A DNA stretch of 64,000 bases, from the NCBI GenBank assembly GCA_965660145.1, contig CBFHYX010000014.1, positions 1-64,000 of the forward strand. The letters run 5' to 3'. Source of the stretch: JABURQ01 sp029243145 (GTDB taxonomy: Bacteria; Planctomycetota; Planctomycetia; Planctomycetales; Planctomycetaceae). A model generated the notes under the pieces. The model did no database searches. It worked only from the letters and a program-made list of their open reading frames with translations, and was not told the origin of the DNA. Positions 44,394 through 54,209 of the stretch are shown here, piece by piece. Position numbers and translations under genes: made by a program. Position 1 is the first letter of the stretch, and every line of letters starts with the position of its first letter.

Positions 44394-45773
44394 TCAGAGT
44401 TCCCAACCAACGCGGCGAGGAGGGGAGATGAGAGCGGCCGCTTCAGGGAGATTGGTAAATTTGCCAGCGCTTCCATCGTAATGAATTGCTTTTCCGGTAC
44501 GGACAGCAAGGTTGCCCAACAGCATTGCTTCGGTGAGGACAGACGCATAATCGAAGTTGCTTAGTGGTTTTGAGTGACCTTGAATTGCTTGAATCCACTC
44601 ACGCTTCTGGTTCTGATCGGGGCCGCCATCGCTTCCAAGTCGTTCCAGGGTTTGTTCGGGAGTTGTAACTTGACCTTTCACTTCCAATTGCTGTTGGTCT
44701 CCCGAATCTCCAGGAGAATAGAGTCGCCCCTTTTCGCCAATGAGGAGTGCTCCACTGTCTGTCGGTACTTGATTTCCGGGCATTTTCTGTTGCGGAAGAT
44801 TTCGCTTGCCGTTTTCCGATCCTTCGTACCAGATTAGTTTGACCGGTGGTAAATCACCTCGGGCCGGAAACTCATAAGTAATCGTTGCCCAAGCTGGGTA
44901 GGTTTCTAAATTCACTTTGCTACTCATGGCGCTCACTCGCGAGGGCAAACCAAGTTGTAACCCCATGAAGGGCAAGTTGGCTGTGTGACAGGCCATGTCG
45001 CCGAGTGCCCCCGTACCGAAATCCCACCAGCCGCGCCAATCGTGTGGATGGTACGCTGGGTGATAAGGTCGAACTGGTGCCGGTCCAAGCCAGAGATCCC
45101 ATTTAATGTGGTCCGGGGCTGGCGGTGTTTCGAGCGGTCGAGAGGTAACTTGAGGAGACTGCTTCCAGTACATCTTCCCCGCTTTCCAATCCGAATACGG
45201 CCGATTCGTCCAAACGTGAACTTCCCGCACATCGCCAATGACCCCGCTACGAATCATCTCAACTCCAGCCCGAAAGCCATCGTGAGCCGTACCCTGATTC
45301 CCCATCTGTGTAACGACATTGTACTTTTGCGCCGTTTCACGCATCAGCCGTGCTTCAGAAGGAGAATGTGTCAGCGGTTTTTGGCAATACACATGTTTAC
45401 CCAATCGCATCGCGTTGACACTGGCAGCCGCATGTGTGTGGTCAGCAGTACTAACGGTAACGGCATCTACCTTGTCTCCCATCTCGCTGAGCAACACACG
45501 AAAATCGTGGTAGGTTTTCGCGTCTGGATATTGTGCCGCTTTCTGCTTCAATCGTTGATCATCAATATCGCAGATCGCCACGATCTGTCCGAACTTTGCT
45601 GCGTCATCGGTATCGCTGGAACCTTTCCCGCCGACGCCGATGGAAGCGACATTCACACGTTGGTTGGGAGATGCTCCCCAAATCTGAGTTGGTTGTGTCA
45701 AAAACCAGACCCCAGTACCAATTGTGGTAACTGTACTGGCAAGGAATTCTCGTCGCGTCGTTTGAATTGCCAT
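44394..45773 (-). CDS. Gfo/Idh/MocA-family oxidoreductase, Tat-exported
   Basis: A 459-residue protein with a Tat signal (TTRREFLASTVTTIG) and a Gfo/Idh/MocA fold. The N-terminal NAD(P)-binding part has VASIGVGGKG, CDID, VSTADHTHAA and the conserved KHVYCQKPLTHS, with the active-site Lys-Pro. The C-terminal part has the planctomycete-type WDLWLGPAP...HDWRGWWDFGTGALGDMACH motif. This exported subgroup acts on sugars or glycosides, with cofactor bound before transport (family knowledge). The ATG at 45773 opens the Tat signal. Its promoter region carries two copies of the TTACG motif shared with the DUF1552 promoter. Confidence 0.9.
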   Translation of the reverse strand: MAIQTTRREFLASTVTTIGTGVWFLTQPTQIWGASPNQRVNVASIGVGGKGSSDTDDAAKFGQIVAICDIDDQRLKQKAAQYPDAKTYHDFRVLLSEMGDKVDAVTVSTADHTHAAASVNAMRLGKHVYCQKPLTHSPSEARLMRETAQKYNVVTQMGNQGTAHDGFRAGVEMIRSGVIGDVREVHVWTNRPYSDWKAGKMYWKQSPQVTSRPLETPPAPDHIKWDLWLGPAPVRPYHPAYHPHDWRGWWDFGTGALGDMACHTANLPFMGLQLGLPSRVSAMSSKVNLETYPAWATITYEFPARGDLPPVKLIWYEGSENGKRNLPQQKMPGNQVPTDSGALLIGEKGRLYSPGDSGDQQQLEVKGQVTTPEQTLERLGSDGGPDQNQKREWIQAIQGHSKPLSNFDYASVLTEAMLLGNLAVRTGKAIHYDGSAGKFTNLPEAAALISPPRRVGWEL

Positions 45774-45872
45774 TGCGAGACCTTTGGTGAGTGAGATTGT
45801 TTGTAATGCAGGAAACCTGCCAATCTTCAAGATTATAACGCAAGCAAACGTCTAACATATCACAATAATATT

Positions 45873-45889
45873 GCGTAATTTCGTAATTT
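45873..45889. promoter_or_regulatory. Repeated GTAATTTCGTAATTT, operator-like
   Basis: Read on the minus strand, AATTACG occurs twice with a nine-base period, and ATTTCGTAA (45878-45886) matches the 32790 motif. It lies 100 bases upstream of the oxidoreductase start and 170 bases before the PSCyt1-DUF1549 gene, in their divergent region. Confidence 0.4.
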
Positions 45890-46060
45890 ATGGCGAGACA
45901 AGCCGAGTTCCCGTTAGCATGAAATTCGGATCATTCACCAGATCTCAATCGATGTGCTGCAAATAGCCTGCGATTGATCGTGGTAGTTGTCTCTTGAGAC
46001 CGAAGTCTCCTTGGGCGAAACCGATAGAATGTACGATGAAACGAATACTGAAGTAACATC

Positions 46061-48931
46061 ATGAAAAATCGATGGCTCTGGATCTCAACAATTGTTTTCT
46101 TTTGTATTCGACCTGAAATATCAGCGGACGAAGTTTTCTTTGAGTCGAAGGTGCGCCCGCTACTGGTGAAGCACTGCTACAAATGTCATCGTGGAAAAAC
46201 AACCGAAGGTGGACTTGCGTTGGACAGTCGCCTAGGCTGGCAAAAAGGGGGTGACTCTGGCCCTGCCATTGTACCTGGCAAACCGGAAGAATCGCTTCTG
46301 ATGACAGCGGTGAACGGCTCAAATCCCGATCTTCAAATGCCTCCCGGCGATGCCGATGACAAGCTGAATGATGGAGAATTGGAAATTCTCAAGCAGTGGA
46401 TTGCTGCGGGAGCGTTCGATCCTCGCACGATGACAGAAGAGCTTGAAGGCATGAGCCTTGACGAGGCGAAGTCCTGGTGGGCCTTCCAGCCGCTTCCACA
46501 AGTTGAGATGAGAGCATCTTCTGAGCCAATCGACGCATTGATCGATCAGGTACTGGCACTTCAGCAGATTACGGCAACGTCTCGTGCTGATAAACGGACA
46601 TTGATTCGTCGGGTAACGTACGACTTGACAGGTTTACCTCCCACTCCCGAACAAGTACAAGCATTTCTCTCGGACGACTCGCCTGATGCGTTCTCAAAAG
46701 TTGTTGACCGGTTACTTGATTCTCCGCAGTATGGTGTCAAATGGGGACGGCACTGGCTGGATGTCGTGCGTTATGCAGACACAGCGGGAGAAAATACAGA
46801 CCGACCGTTACCACATGCGTGGCGATACCGCAACTGGGTCTTTGATGCCTTCAATCGCGATCTGCCGTATGACCAGTTCGTGTCGCTACAAATTGCCGGG
46901 GATCGACTTCGCCAAAACGCGAGTGCCACTGAACAAAATGAAGGCGTGATTGCCACGGGCTATCTCGCCATCGCCAGACGCTTTGGTCATGACATCGACC
47001 AAGACATCCATCTGATGCATGAGGATGTCATCGACAATCTTGGTAAGAGTTTTCTGGGGCTGACGATTAGTTGTGCGCGGTGTCACGACCATAAGTATGA
47101 CCCGATCTCTGCCAAGGATTACTACGCGCTCTATGGCATTTTTCAAAGTACGCGATTTCCGTTTCCAGGCTGTGAAGCAAAGGGACAACCACGTGATTTA
47201 GTTCCGTTGATTGCCGGGATCGAACAAACATTGATCGCAAATAATATTCAGCAACGACTCGATTTGGAGGCGAAAGCACAAAGCCAGATTTCTGAGTCGT
47301 CGAAACGGCTTTCTCAATCCAAAGTGGCAGAAGGGGGATCAGTTCTGTTGGCTGCTGATCAGTCCGAAAACTTGCAGCAGGTTCGAGTGCGAAAAGGGGA
47401 AGTCCTCCTGCTGAAAGTATTGCCCAACGAAGGACACGGAGCCGACACAACTCTTGTGGAATGGGAGATCACGGAGGTCGAAGGAAATCGTTCGTGGAAT
47501 CTCTCAGCGGTGATCCCGACCCTGCTGCACGGCAACCCGAATGTCTCTGAGAACGGAACATGGTGCTTCCTGTATTTTACGGACGGACGACCTCGTTTTT
47601 TGACGGAAAAATATCCGACAGTCGAGCAACGTAGCGAACTTCAATCGTGGAGCACTGGCGAAACTCCGTCTGTCCTTGTGAATCGATCAGACCAGGACGT
47701 TGGTGTGTGGACCAAATTACCGCCCACATCGTTCTTTGTGCATCCTGGTCCCAAAGATCCTGTGGGGATTGCCTGGATTGCTCCGGTCGACACTGTGGTC
47801 AATGTTACTGGACGAGTGGCGGATGCCCATCCCAGCGGTTTGGATGGTGTCACCTTTGAACTCTCTCATGTCACATCGCCAGAAGTGGGCGGTTTCTTGT
47901 TGGCATTGGGAGAAATCGGGGCTGTTCCTGGGTCAGAATCGGGGTCCATTGTTCCCGTTGCCTATGCTGTCGTTGAAGGATCACCCCAAAATGCCTCTCT
48001 CCATCAACGAGGCGATCCTGAAAAACCGGGTGATGTTGTCCCGCGAAGTTGGCTTTCGATGTTTGGGGGCGAGCCGATCTCGACGGAGACAGGAAGTGGT
48101 CGTGAGGACTTGGCGGAGTGGATCACTCAACATCCACTCTTTGCTCGGGTCATGGTCAATCGAATCTGGCAGGGGCATTTTGTTCAAGGGTTAAGCACGA
48201 CTCCCAATGATTTCGGTTCTCGCGGAAATCGACCAACCCAATTACAATTATTGAACTGGCTGGCAGCCCAATTCCAGGCGAATGGCTACAGCATCAAAGC
48301 CATGCATCGACTTATTCTTAATAGTCAGGCCTATCAGCGTAGCTGTCAACAGGAGATGGCGTTGGTTGAAGAAGATGTCATAAACCGCTATCTGAGTCGC
48401 TTTGAACGCCGTCGCCTATCGGCAGAAGAAATTCGTGATAGCCTACTGTTCGTAGCTCAGAGACTTGACCTGAGTATCGATGGAGCCCATCCATTTCCTC
48501 CAGAATCGTCGTGGAAATTCACGCAGCACGATCCCTTTAACGCTGTCTATGAATCGAATCGGAGATCTGCCTATTTAATGGTGCAGCGGCAACGGCGGCA
48601 TCCATACCTCGCTTTATTCGACGGAGCGGATCCGAATTCGAGTACAGCTACGCGTCAGGTCACCACGGTGCCGACACAGGCACTTTACTTTTTCAATGAT
48701 CCTTTCTTTCACTCGCAAGCAGCCGCATTCGCGATAAATTTGAAATCCCTACAGAGTGATGAGCAACGAATCAACAATGCATTTCAAAAGCTGTATCAAC
48801 GTGAACCTACAATGACAGAGATGGAAAGAACAGTCCATTTTCTTCAGGAGTATCCGGGCAATTTCGACGAGAAGTGGTCAGCGTTGATACGTGTCTTGAT
48901 GGCGTCGAATGAGTTTCTTTACCTGGATTAA
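46061..48931 (+). CDS. Secreted PSCyt1-DUF1549-DUF1553 protein
   Basis: A 956-residue exported protein. Signal peptide ends near EISADE. PSCyt1 carries CYKCH (39-43) and LQMPPGD. DUF1549 lies near 150-370, with CARCH (338-342) in ISCARCHDHKYDP and FSKVVDRLLDSPQYG. A beta-rich insert lies near 440-605: GEVLLLKV, WNLSAVI, HGNPNV, then VHPGPKDPVGIAW and GRVADAHPSG. DUF1553 spans about 680-930, with PLFARVMVNRIWQGHF, FERRRLSAEEIRDS and VTTVPTQALYFFNDPF. The insert shares both halves with the 37682 protein in reverse order. It is followed after six bases by DUF1501, the usual pair. Confidence 0.9.
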   Translation: MKNRWLWISTIVFFCIRPEISADEVFFESKVRPLLVKHCYKCHRGKTTEGGLALDSRLGWQKGGDSGPAIVPGKPEESLLMTAVNGSNPDLQMPPGDADDKLNDGELEILKQWIAAGAFDPRTMTEELEGMSLDEAKSWWAFQPLPQVEMRASSEPIDALIDQVLALQQITATSRADKRTLIRRVTYDLTGLPPTPEQVQAFLSDDSPDAFSKVVDRLLDSPQYGVKWGRHWLDVVRYADTAGENTDRPLPHAWRYRNWVFDAFNRDLPYDQFVSLQIAGDRLRQNASATEQNEGVIATGYLAIARRFGHDIDQDIHLMHEDVIDNLGKSFLGLTISCARCHDHKYDPISAKDYYALYGIFQSTRFPFPGCEAKGQPRDLVPLIAGIEQTLIANNIQQRLDLEAKAQSQISESSKRLSQSKVAEGGSVLLAADQSENLQQVRVRKGEVLLLKVLPNEGHGADTTLVEWEITEVEGNRSWNLSAVIPTLLHGNPNVSENGTWCFLYFTDGRPRFLTEKYPTVEQRSELQSWSTGETPSVLVNRSDQDVGVWTKLPPTSFFVHPGPKDPVGIAWIAPVDTVVNVTGRVADAHPSGLDGVTFELSHVTSPEVGGFLLALGEIGAVPGSESGSIVPVAYAVVEGSPQNASLHQRGDPEKPGDVVPRSWLSMFGGEPISTETGSGREDLAEWITQHPLFARVMVNRIWQGHFVQGLSTTPNDFGSRGNRPTQLQLLNWLAAQFQANGYSIKAMHRLILNSQAYQRSCQQEMALVEEDVINRYLSRFERRRLSAEEIRDSLLFVAQRLDLSIDGAHPFPPESSWKFTQHDPFNAVYESNRRSAYLMVQRQRRHPYLALFDGADPNSSTATRQVTTVPTQALYFFNDPFFHSQAAAFAINLKSLQSDEQRINNAFQKLYQREPTMTEMERTVHFLQEYPGNFDEKWSALIRVLMASNEFLYLD

Positions 48932-48937
48932 AACAAA

Positions 48938-50326
48938 ATGCCGAATTCCATACTCCCACGGAGACAATTCCTGAAATCAGCAGTCGCTGGCTCCGTTGTG
49001 TTTCCGGGAATTGTTCAGCAACTGTTCGCCGAACAGGACGGGACTTTCACGAATCGCGCTTCGCATTTTCCTGCGAAAGCGAAGCGGGTCATCTTTCTGT
49101 TTATGACGGGCGGAGTCTCGCATGTGGATACCTTCGATCCCAAGCCCGCATTAATGCGTGACCATGGTAAAGAGATCAAGGCGGACCATCCCGAAATTAA
49201 GGACCGTCCCGGTTACGAACGGATTTATCTCAAACGCCCGCAATGGGAATTTAAGAACTACGGTGAGTCTGGGACTGCCGTCAGCACGCTATTTCCGCAT
49301 GTCGCGACGTGTGTTGATGACATCGCGATGATTCGCTCTATGCACACTTCACACTCAAACCATTACAATGCCACTTTGGGAATGCATACCGGTTCGTTTT
49401 CATTTGCGAGGCCCAGTCTCGGCTCGTGGACGAGTTATGGATTAGGGACTCTCAACGACAACCTACCAAGTTTTGTTGTGATTGCTCCCAAGCAAACGTA
49501 TGCCGGGACTCAAGTCTATTCCAACGATTTTCTTCCCGGTGTTCATCAGGGAACATTGGTTGTGCCTGGAGCAGAACCAATTGCGAATATCACTCCACGC
49601 GTCTCTCTCGAACGACAGCAACTCGAATTGTCTGCCCTGAATGCTTTCAACCGGTCACACCAGGAGTCTCGTCAGGATTCGGTGCTGACAGCGAGAATGC
49701 GCTCATTTGAAACTGCGTTCGGTATGCAGATGGCAGTACCAGACGCCTTTGATTTCAAACAGGAGACGGCTGCCACTCTCGACAATTATGACCTTCAACC
49801 CGGACAGACAACCGGCTTTGGCTGGCAATGTCTGGCAGCCCGACGGCTCATTGAACGGGGCGTGCGGTTTGTTGAACTGATCGATACCGGTTCATCAGGA
49901 AACTGGGATGCGCATGGAGACATGATGAGCCATGTTTCTCTGGCAAAGAATGTGGACCGACCGATTGCCGGTCTTCTCAAAGACCTCAAGCAACGCGGCA
50001 TGCTGGAAGACACACTTGTTGTCTGGACGACAGAGTTTGGCCGAACGCCGTTCAACAATACCGCCGATGCAAAAGGGCGCGAGCATCACCCTTGGGCGTT
50101 TACTTCATGGATGGCAGGCGCAGGAGTCAAGCCAGGCATTGTTCACGGCGCCACTGACGAACATGGTCTTAGAGCGGTCGAAAAGCCCGTGCATGTACAT
50201 GATTTTCACGCCACAATCCTCTATCTGATGGGGTTTGATCACGAGAAACTGACCTACCGACATGCCGGACGAGACTATCGGTTGACAGATGTTTCAGGAC
50301 ACGTGGCGCAGGACATTCTCTCATAA
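48938..50326 (+). CDS. DUF1501 protein
   Basis: A 462-residue DUF1501 protein whose export signal (PRRQFLKSAVAGSVVFPGIV) is Tat-like. Family marks are VIFLFMTGGVSHVDTFDPKP, SHFP-type HSNHYNATLGMHTG, RFVELIDTGSSGNWDAHG, TLVVWTTEFGRTPFNN and REHHPWAF. It belongs to the PSD1-coupled subgroup and is placed directly after its PSCyt1-DUF1549-DUF1553 partner. The role is unknown; partnership in an extracytoplasmic complex is inferred from constant co-occurrence. Confidence 0.9.
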   Translation: MPNSILPRRQFLKSAVAGSVVFPGIVQQLFAEQDGTFTNRASHFPAKAKRVIFLFMTGGVSHVDTFDPKPALMRDHGKEIKADHPEIKDRPGYERIYLKRPQWEFKNYGESGTAVSTLFPHVATCVDDIAMIRSMHTSHSNHYNATLGMHTGSFSFARPSLGSWTSYGLGTLNDNLPSFVVIAPKQTYAGTQVYSNDFLPGVHQGTLVVPGAEPIANITPRVSLERQQLELSALNAFNRSHQESRQDSVLTARMRSFETAFGMQMAVPDAFDFKQETAATLDNYDLQPGQTTGFGWQCLAARRLIERGVRFVELIDTGSSGNWDAHGDMMSHVSLAKNVDRPIAGLLKDLKQRGMLEDTLVVWTTEFGRTPFNNTADAKGREHHPWAFTSWMAGAGVKPGIVHGATDEHGLRAVEKPVHVHDFHATILYLMGFDHEKLTYRHAGRDYRLTDVSGHVAQDILS

Positions 50327-50383
50327 CGATACGGTTGGTGAGACAAGGGCTCTTTTGGGTTTGTACCATTTATCGAACATTCT

Positions 50384-50399
50384 TTACAATAATTTGTAA
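50384..50399. promoter_or_regulatory. TTACAA-N4-TTGTAA palindrome
   Basis: A perfect six-base inverted repeat TTACAATAATTTGTAA, 116 bases before the next DUF1549/1553 gene. It resembles the TTACAAT/ATTGTAA arms near 20650 and the GTTACAA repeats near 32761. Binding by a shared regulator is possible but unproven. Confidence 0.4.
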
Positions 50400-50515
50400 T
50401 TGCATTCACAGGGACTTATGAGCTAGAGTTGATGCGTTAGGTTTCAGCCAGAACTGCAGAGCGACTCTACTGCATTTCCTCTCTCCGATATTCCACATGG
50501 TGCGGTAGACCAGCA

Positions 50516-52783
50516 ATGGCATATTTCAACGACACACAGTTTCACCCATTGCATATGTTTTTTTTGCAACTCGATTATTGTTATGAAACACGCAAGTCCA
50601 TTCTAACCCTGCTTGTTGTGATTTGTGGTTTTGCAGGTTCGTCTTCATACGCTGAAGATCTCCCCGCGAAGGATGTTTCATCGCCCGCCTCTGTCGATTT
50701 TGGAAACGATATCGAGCCACTCTTGAGTCGCTATGGGTGCAATTCGGGTGGGTGCCATGGCAAGGCAAGCGGGCAAAATGGATTCAAACTGTCTTTGTTT
50801 GGGTTTGATCGGGATTTTGATTACGAAGCCATTGCCAAGGAAGCTCGGGGACGCCGATTGTCTCAAGCCTCGCCTGAGGGCAGTTTAATTTTAAGGAAAG
50901 CCATCGGTGCGGTTCCGCATGGCGGCGGAGCTCGATTCTCGGAAGATAGCGAAGCCTATCGACTGATCCAAACCTGGATTGCCAACGGCGCACCAGCATC
51001 GTCGCCTGATGCCCCCGTGATTGTCAGTCTGGAAGTCTCCCCGACTCAGCAGTCATTCACTCCGGGCAACAATCAGCAGTTAACAGTCCGGGCAAAGTAC
51101 AGCGATGGCACGCTTCGCGATGTCACTCAGCAGGCGGAGTATTCCAGTAATCTCGATCCCGTGGCAAACGTGAATGCAGATGCACTCGTCAACGCCACCG
51201 GGCAAAGCGGCGAAGCGGCCATCATGGTGAGATATCTGAATCACGTTGCCGTGTTTCGCGCCATGGTTCCACATGGTCCACAACTGTCCGAAATCCCAAA
51301 CTTCCTCCCCAACAATTACATCGACGAACTGGCTGTGGAGAAATGGAAGAATCTTGGCCTGCATCCATCGCCCCTGTGCGATGACTCCACATTTATTCGT
51401 CGTGTCACGATTGACTTGTGTGGACGGTTGCCCACACAAGACGAGTCTCGCGTGTTTTTAAATGACAGCGCGGCAAACAAACGCGAAGTCCTGATTGACC
51501 GCCTGTTGGAATCGTCCGACTATCCTGCCTTCTTTGCCATGCGGTGGGGAGCGATTCTTCGCAATTCAAGACTGGCGGGTGCGGAACAGGCATCATTTGC
51601 CTTTCACAACTGGATTAAAGATTTGATTGCCCGCAATCGTCCGTATGACGAACTGGTGCGAGGTGTCGTGGCTGCTGCCGGCGAATGGCAGGATGCTCCG
51701 GCAATCAACTGGTATTGGCAGATGCGAGACGATCAACTGCATCAAGTCACTTCCGATACCGCCCAGGTATTTTTGGGGGTTCGTCTTCAATGTGCCCGCT
51801 GCCACCATCATCCCTACGAACGCTGGAGTCAGGAAGATTATTACGGTTTAGCGGGATTCTTTGCTCGTTTGGGCCGCAAGAGTTTCGGACAGCCACCACC
51901 TTATTATTCATCATCGAAACCAACAACGGGTGAAAAGAATCCTCTGACGGGATCTGTGCCTGAACCCAAGTTTCCCGACGGCGAGTATGCCAAATTTACA
52001 CCCGAAGAAGATCCCCGGCACGCACTTGTCGATTGGATGGTGAAGCCCGAGAACCCGTTCTTTTCGCGTGTGTTGGTCAATCGCATGTGGGGGCATTTTC
52101 TCGGTCGTGGACTTGTCGATGAAATTGACGATATGAGGGCGACCAATCCTGCTGCGAACGAAGAGCTACTTGCTGCCTTGTCGCAGGACTTCGTCGACCA
52201 CAAGTTTGATGTCAAGCATATCATTCGCACGATCGTCAATAGTCGCGTGTATCAACTGAGCAGTGAGCCCACCGAAGCCAATCAAAATGATCGCCAGAGC
52301 TTCGCGCGTTTCTACGCACGACGACTGATCGCCGAAGTCTTTCACGATGCTGTCGATCAAGCCTGTGGCACGCAGACAAAATTTGGGGGAATCAGTGATG
52401 ATGCACGAGCTGTTGACTTGCCGAATGAAGGCTTCGGCTCCTACTTCCTCGACACATTCGATCGACCACAACGGGTCTCTGGCTGTGAATGCGAACGATC
52501 CAGTGGTGCCACGCTTGCTCAGGTCTTACTGCTGGCAAACTCTGACGAGATCGAGAACAAACTTGCTGACGGCAGTGGACGAATCGCCGAATTCATGAAG
52601 ACAGAAAAGACCATACCTCAAAAGATCGAGGAGTTGTATCTGGCAGCATTTTCACGTCCACCGACTGTTTCTGAACTGAGTAAAACGGTTGGGTATGTGG
52701 AAACTCAAGAAGACAAAAACAAAGCATTTGAAGATGTATTGTGGACGATATTGAATTCAAAAGAGTTTATGTTCAATCATTAG
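50516..52783 (+). CDS. Secreted DUF1549/DUF1553 protein with CX4CH motif
   Basis: A 755-residue protein by the first ATG. The hydrophobic export signal lies near residues 27-46, so the true start may be internal; no better start with a ribosome-binding site was found. CNSGGCH (75-81) is a CX4CH haem-like motif in the same context as in the 24853 gene (GFKLSLFGFD). A Big2-like domain (about 165-250) precedes DUF1549, with CARCH (426-430) in QCARCHHHPYE, and DUF1553 to the end, with CECERSSGATLAQ and ILNSKEFMFNH. The two proteins are full-length paralogues. It heads a three-gene unit with DUF1501 and PPC genes. Confidence 0.88.
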   Translation: MAYFNDTQFHPLHMFFLQLDYCYETRKSILTLLVVICGFAGSSSYAEDLPAKDVSSPASVDFGNDIEPLLSRYGCNSGGCHGKASGQNGFKLSLFGFDRDFDYEAIAKEARGRRLSQASPEGSLILRKAIGAVPHGGGARFSEDSEAYRLIQTWIANGAPASSPDAPVIVSLEVSPTQQSFTPGNNQQLTVRAKYSDGTLRDVTQQAEYSSNLDPVANVNADALVNATGQSGEAAIMVRYLNHVAVFRAMVPHGPQLSEIPNFLPNNYIDELAVEKWKNLGLHPSPLCDDSTFIRRVTIDLCGRLPTQDESRVFLNDSAANKREVLIDRLLESSDYPAFFAMRWGAILRNSRLAGAEQASFAFHNWIKDLIARNRPYDELVRGVVAAAGEWQDAPAINWYWQMRDDQLHQVTSDTAQVFLGVRLQCARCHHHPYERWSQEDYYGLAGFFARLGRKSFGQPPPYYSSSKPTTGEKNPLTGSVPEPKFPDGEYAKFTPEEDPRHALVDWMVKPENPFFSRVLVNRMWGHFLGRGLVDEIDDMRATNPAANEELLAALSQDFVDHKFDVKHIIRTIVNSRVYQLSSEPTEANQNDRQSFARFYARRLIAEVFHDAVDQACGTQTKFGGISDDARAVDLPNEGFGSYFLDTFDRPQRVSGCECERSSGATLAQVLLLANSDEIENKLADGSGRIAEFMKTEKTIPQKIEELYLAAFSRPPTVSELSKTVGYVETQEDKNKAFEDVLWTILNSKEFMFNH

Positions 52784-52824
52784 CAGCCTGCTGATAAATG
52801 GAAGACTATTCCACCGGAGACACT

Positions 52825-54132
52825 ATGCTGAAAATATTTAACAACGCTTCACGTCGCAGCTTTCTGCAGGTTGGATCACTGGGAATTGGTGGTTTGACAT
52901 TGCCAGACTTGTTGAAACATCAAGCGATCGCGACTGAAGCGGGCCAGTCGATCAACAAGAAATCAGTGATACTCGTGTGGCTTGCTGGTGGTCCAAGTCA
53001 TCTCGATATGTATGATTTGAAGCCTCAGGCGCCCGCTGAGATTCGTGGTGAGTTTCGACCAATTCCCACAAATGTCTCTGGAATTGAAATTAGCGAGCAT
53101 CTGCCTCATCAAGCGGCCATGATGGACAAGCTGGCCATTGTGAGATCAGCCTTCCATACCAATGGTGGACACGGCATGGGTTCACAATGGATGCAAACAG
53201 GATATCAGCCGACTCTGGAAGTGAACAACAACATCTACCCTTCCATCGGTTCAATTGTCGCTCAAAGACTCGGGCCAAATGACCCGGCAGTGCCTGCTTA
53301 TGTAAATCTTCCGAGGCCGTTGTCGTTCGGCAAAGCTGCGTATCTTGGAGCTTCTTATAACCCCTTTTCTCCAGAAAGTGACCCCAACTCTGATGGATTC
53401 CAAGTGCGCAATCTGAAGCTTCCTGGACGTGTCGATTTACCTCGGCTTGATCGCCGTCGTGAACTGCTCGGATCACTTGACCAAATTCGCCGTGATATCG
53501 ATTTGAATGGAGACATCAAAGGGCTGGACACCTTTTATCGTGACGGTCTCGAAATGGTCACCAACGACAAAGCGTTGAAAGCTTTCGACATCAAAAGTGA
53601 AAACGCAGAACTTCGCGAAAAATACGGACGAAATGATCTGGGACAAAGCTGCTTACTGGCGAGACGACTTGTAGAAGCAGGCGTGACATTCGTAGCAATT
53701 CAAGCAGGTGGCGGCTGGGATACTCACGGCGACAACTTTAAGCAACTCAAAGACAATCTTCTGCCGAAGTACGATCAAAGTGTGGCAGCATTAGTGCAGG
53801 ATCTGCATGATCGCGGGATGCAGGATGATGTGTTGGTGATTTCCTTTGGCGAATTTGGTCGCACGCCAAAAATCAATCCGGGAGCAGGTCGAGATCATTG
53901 GCCCGGCGCAATGAGCGTTTTATACGCCGGAGGTGGATTGAAAATGGGACAAGCAATCGGTTCTACGAATCGCAATGCCGAATATCCCACGAGTAAGCCT
54001 TATTCTCCCGGTTGCGTGCTCTCGACGATGTATCACACTTTGGGTATCGACTACAAACACGCCTTCTTTGATCACGCTCAACGGCCTTTGCCGATTCTCA
54101 GTGAAGGAAGTCCAATAGAAGAGCTAATCTAA
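52825..54132 (+). CDS. DUF1501 protein
   Basis: A 435-residue DUF1501 protein. Tat signal SRRSFLQVGSLGIGGLTLPDLL. Family marks are VILVWLAGGPSHLDMYDLKPQAP, GHGMGSQWMQTGYQP, TFVAIQAGGGWDTHGDN, VLVISFGEFGRTPKIN and GRDHWPGAM. The ATG at 52825 has GGAG six bases upstream; an in-frame ATG at 52798 is unlikely. It resembles the DUF1501 protein at 29582 more than that at 48938, fitting a duplicated operon. It lies 41 bases after the DUF1549/1553 stop. Confidence 0.9.
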   Translation: MLKIFNNASRRSFLQVGSLGIGGLTLPDLLKHQAIATEAGQSINKKSVILVWLAGGPSHLDMYDLKPQAPAEIRGEFRPIPTNVSGIEISEHLPHQAAMMDKLAIVRSAFHTNGGHGMGSQWMQTGYQPTLEVNNNIYPSIGSIVAQRLGPNDPAVPAYVNLPRPLSFGKAAYLGASYNPFSPESDPNSDGFQVRNLKLPGRVDLPRLDRRRELLGSLDQIRRDIDLNGDIKGLDTFYRDGLEMVTNDKALKAFDIKSENAELREKYGRNDLGQSCLLARRLVEAGVTFVAIQAGGGWDTHGDNFKQLKDNLLPKYDQSVAALVQDLHDRGMQDDVLVISFGEFGRTPKINPGAGRDHWPGAMSVLYAGGGLKMGQAIGSTNRNAEYPTSKPYSPGCVLSTMYHTLGIDYKHAFFDHAQRPLPILSEGSPIEELI

Positions 54133-54209
54133 CCGTGGGAGAGACCTCCCGCACGATGATTTTTTATCAGCCTGTTGAGTTCATTATCTTGAATGTCAGG
54201 GAGACAATC

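Noticed and set aside
50583..50606. ATG at 50583 as the true start or a frameshift of the DUF1549 gene
   Set aside because: That frame stops after seven codons. The in-frame sequence gives an acceptable export signal, so a frameshift is not needed.
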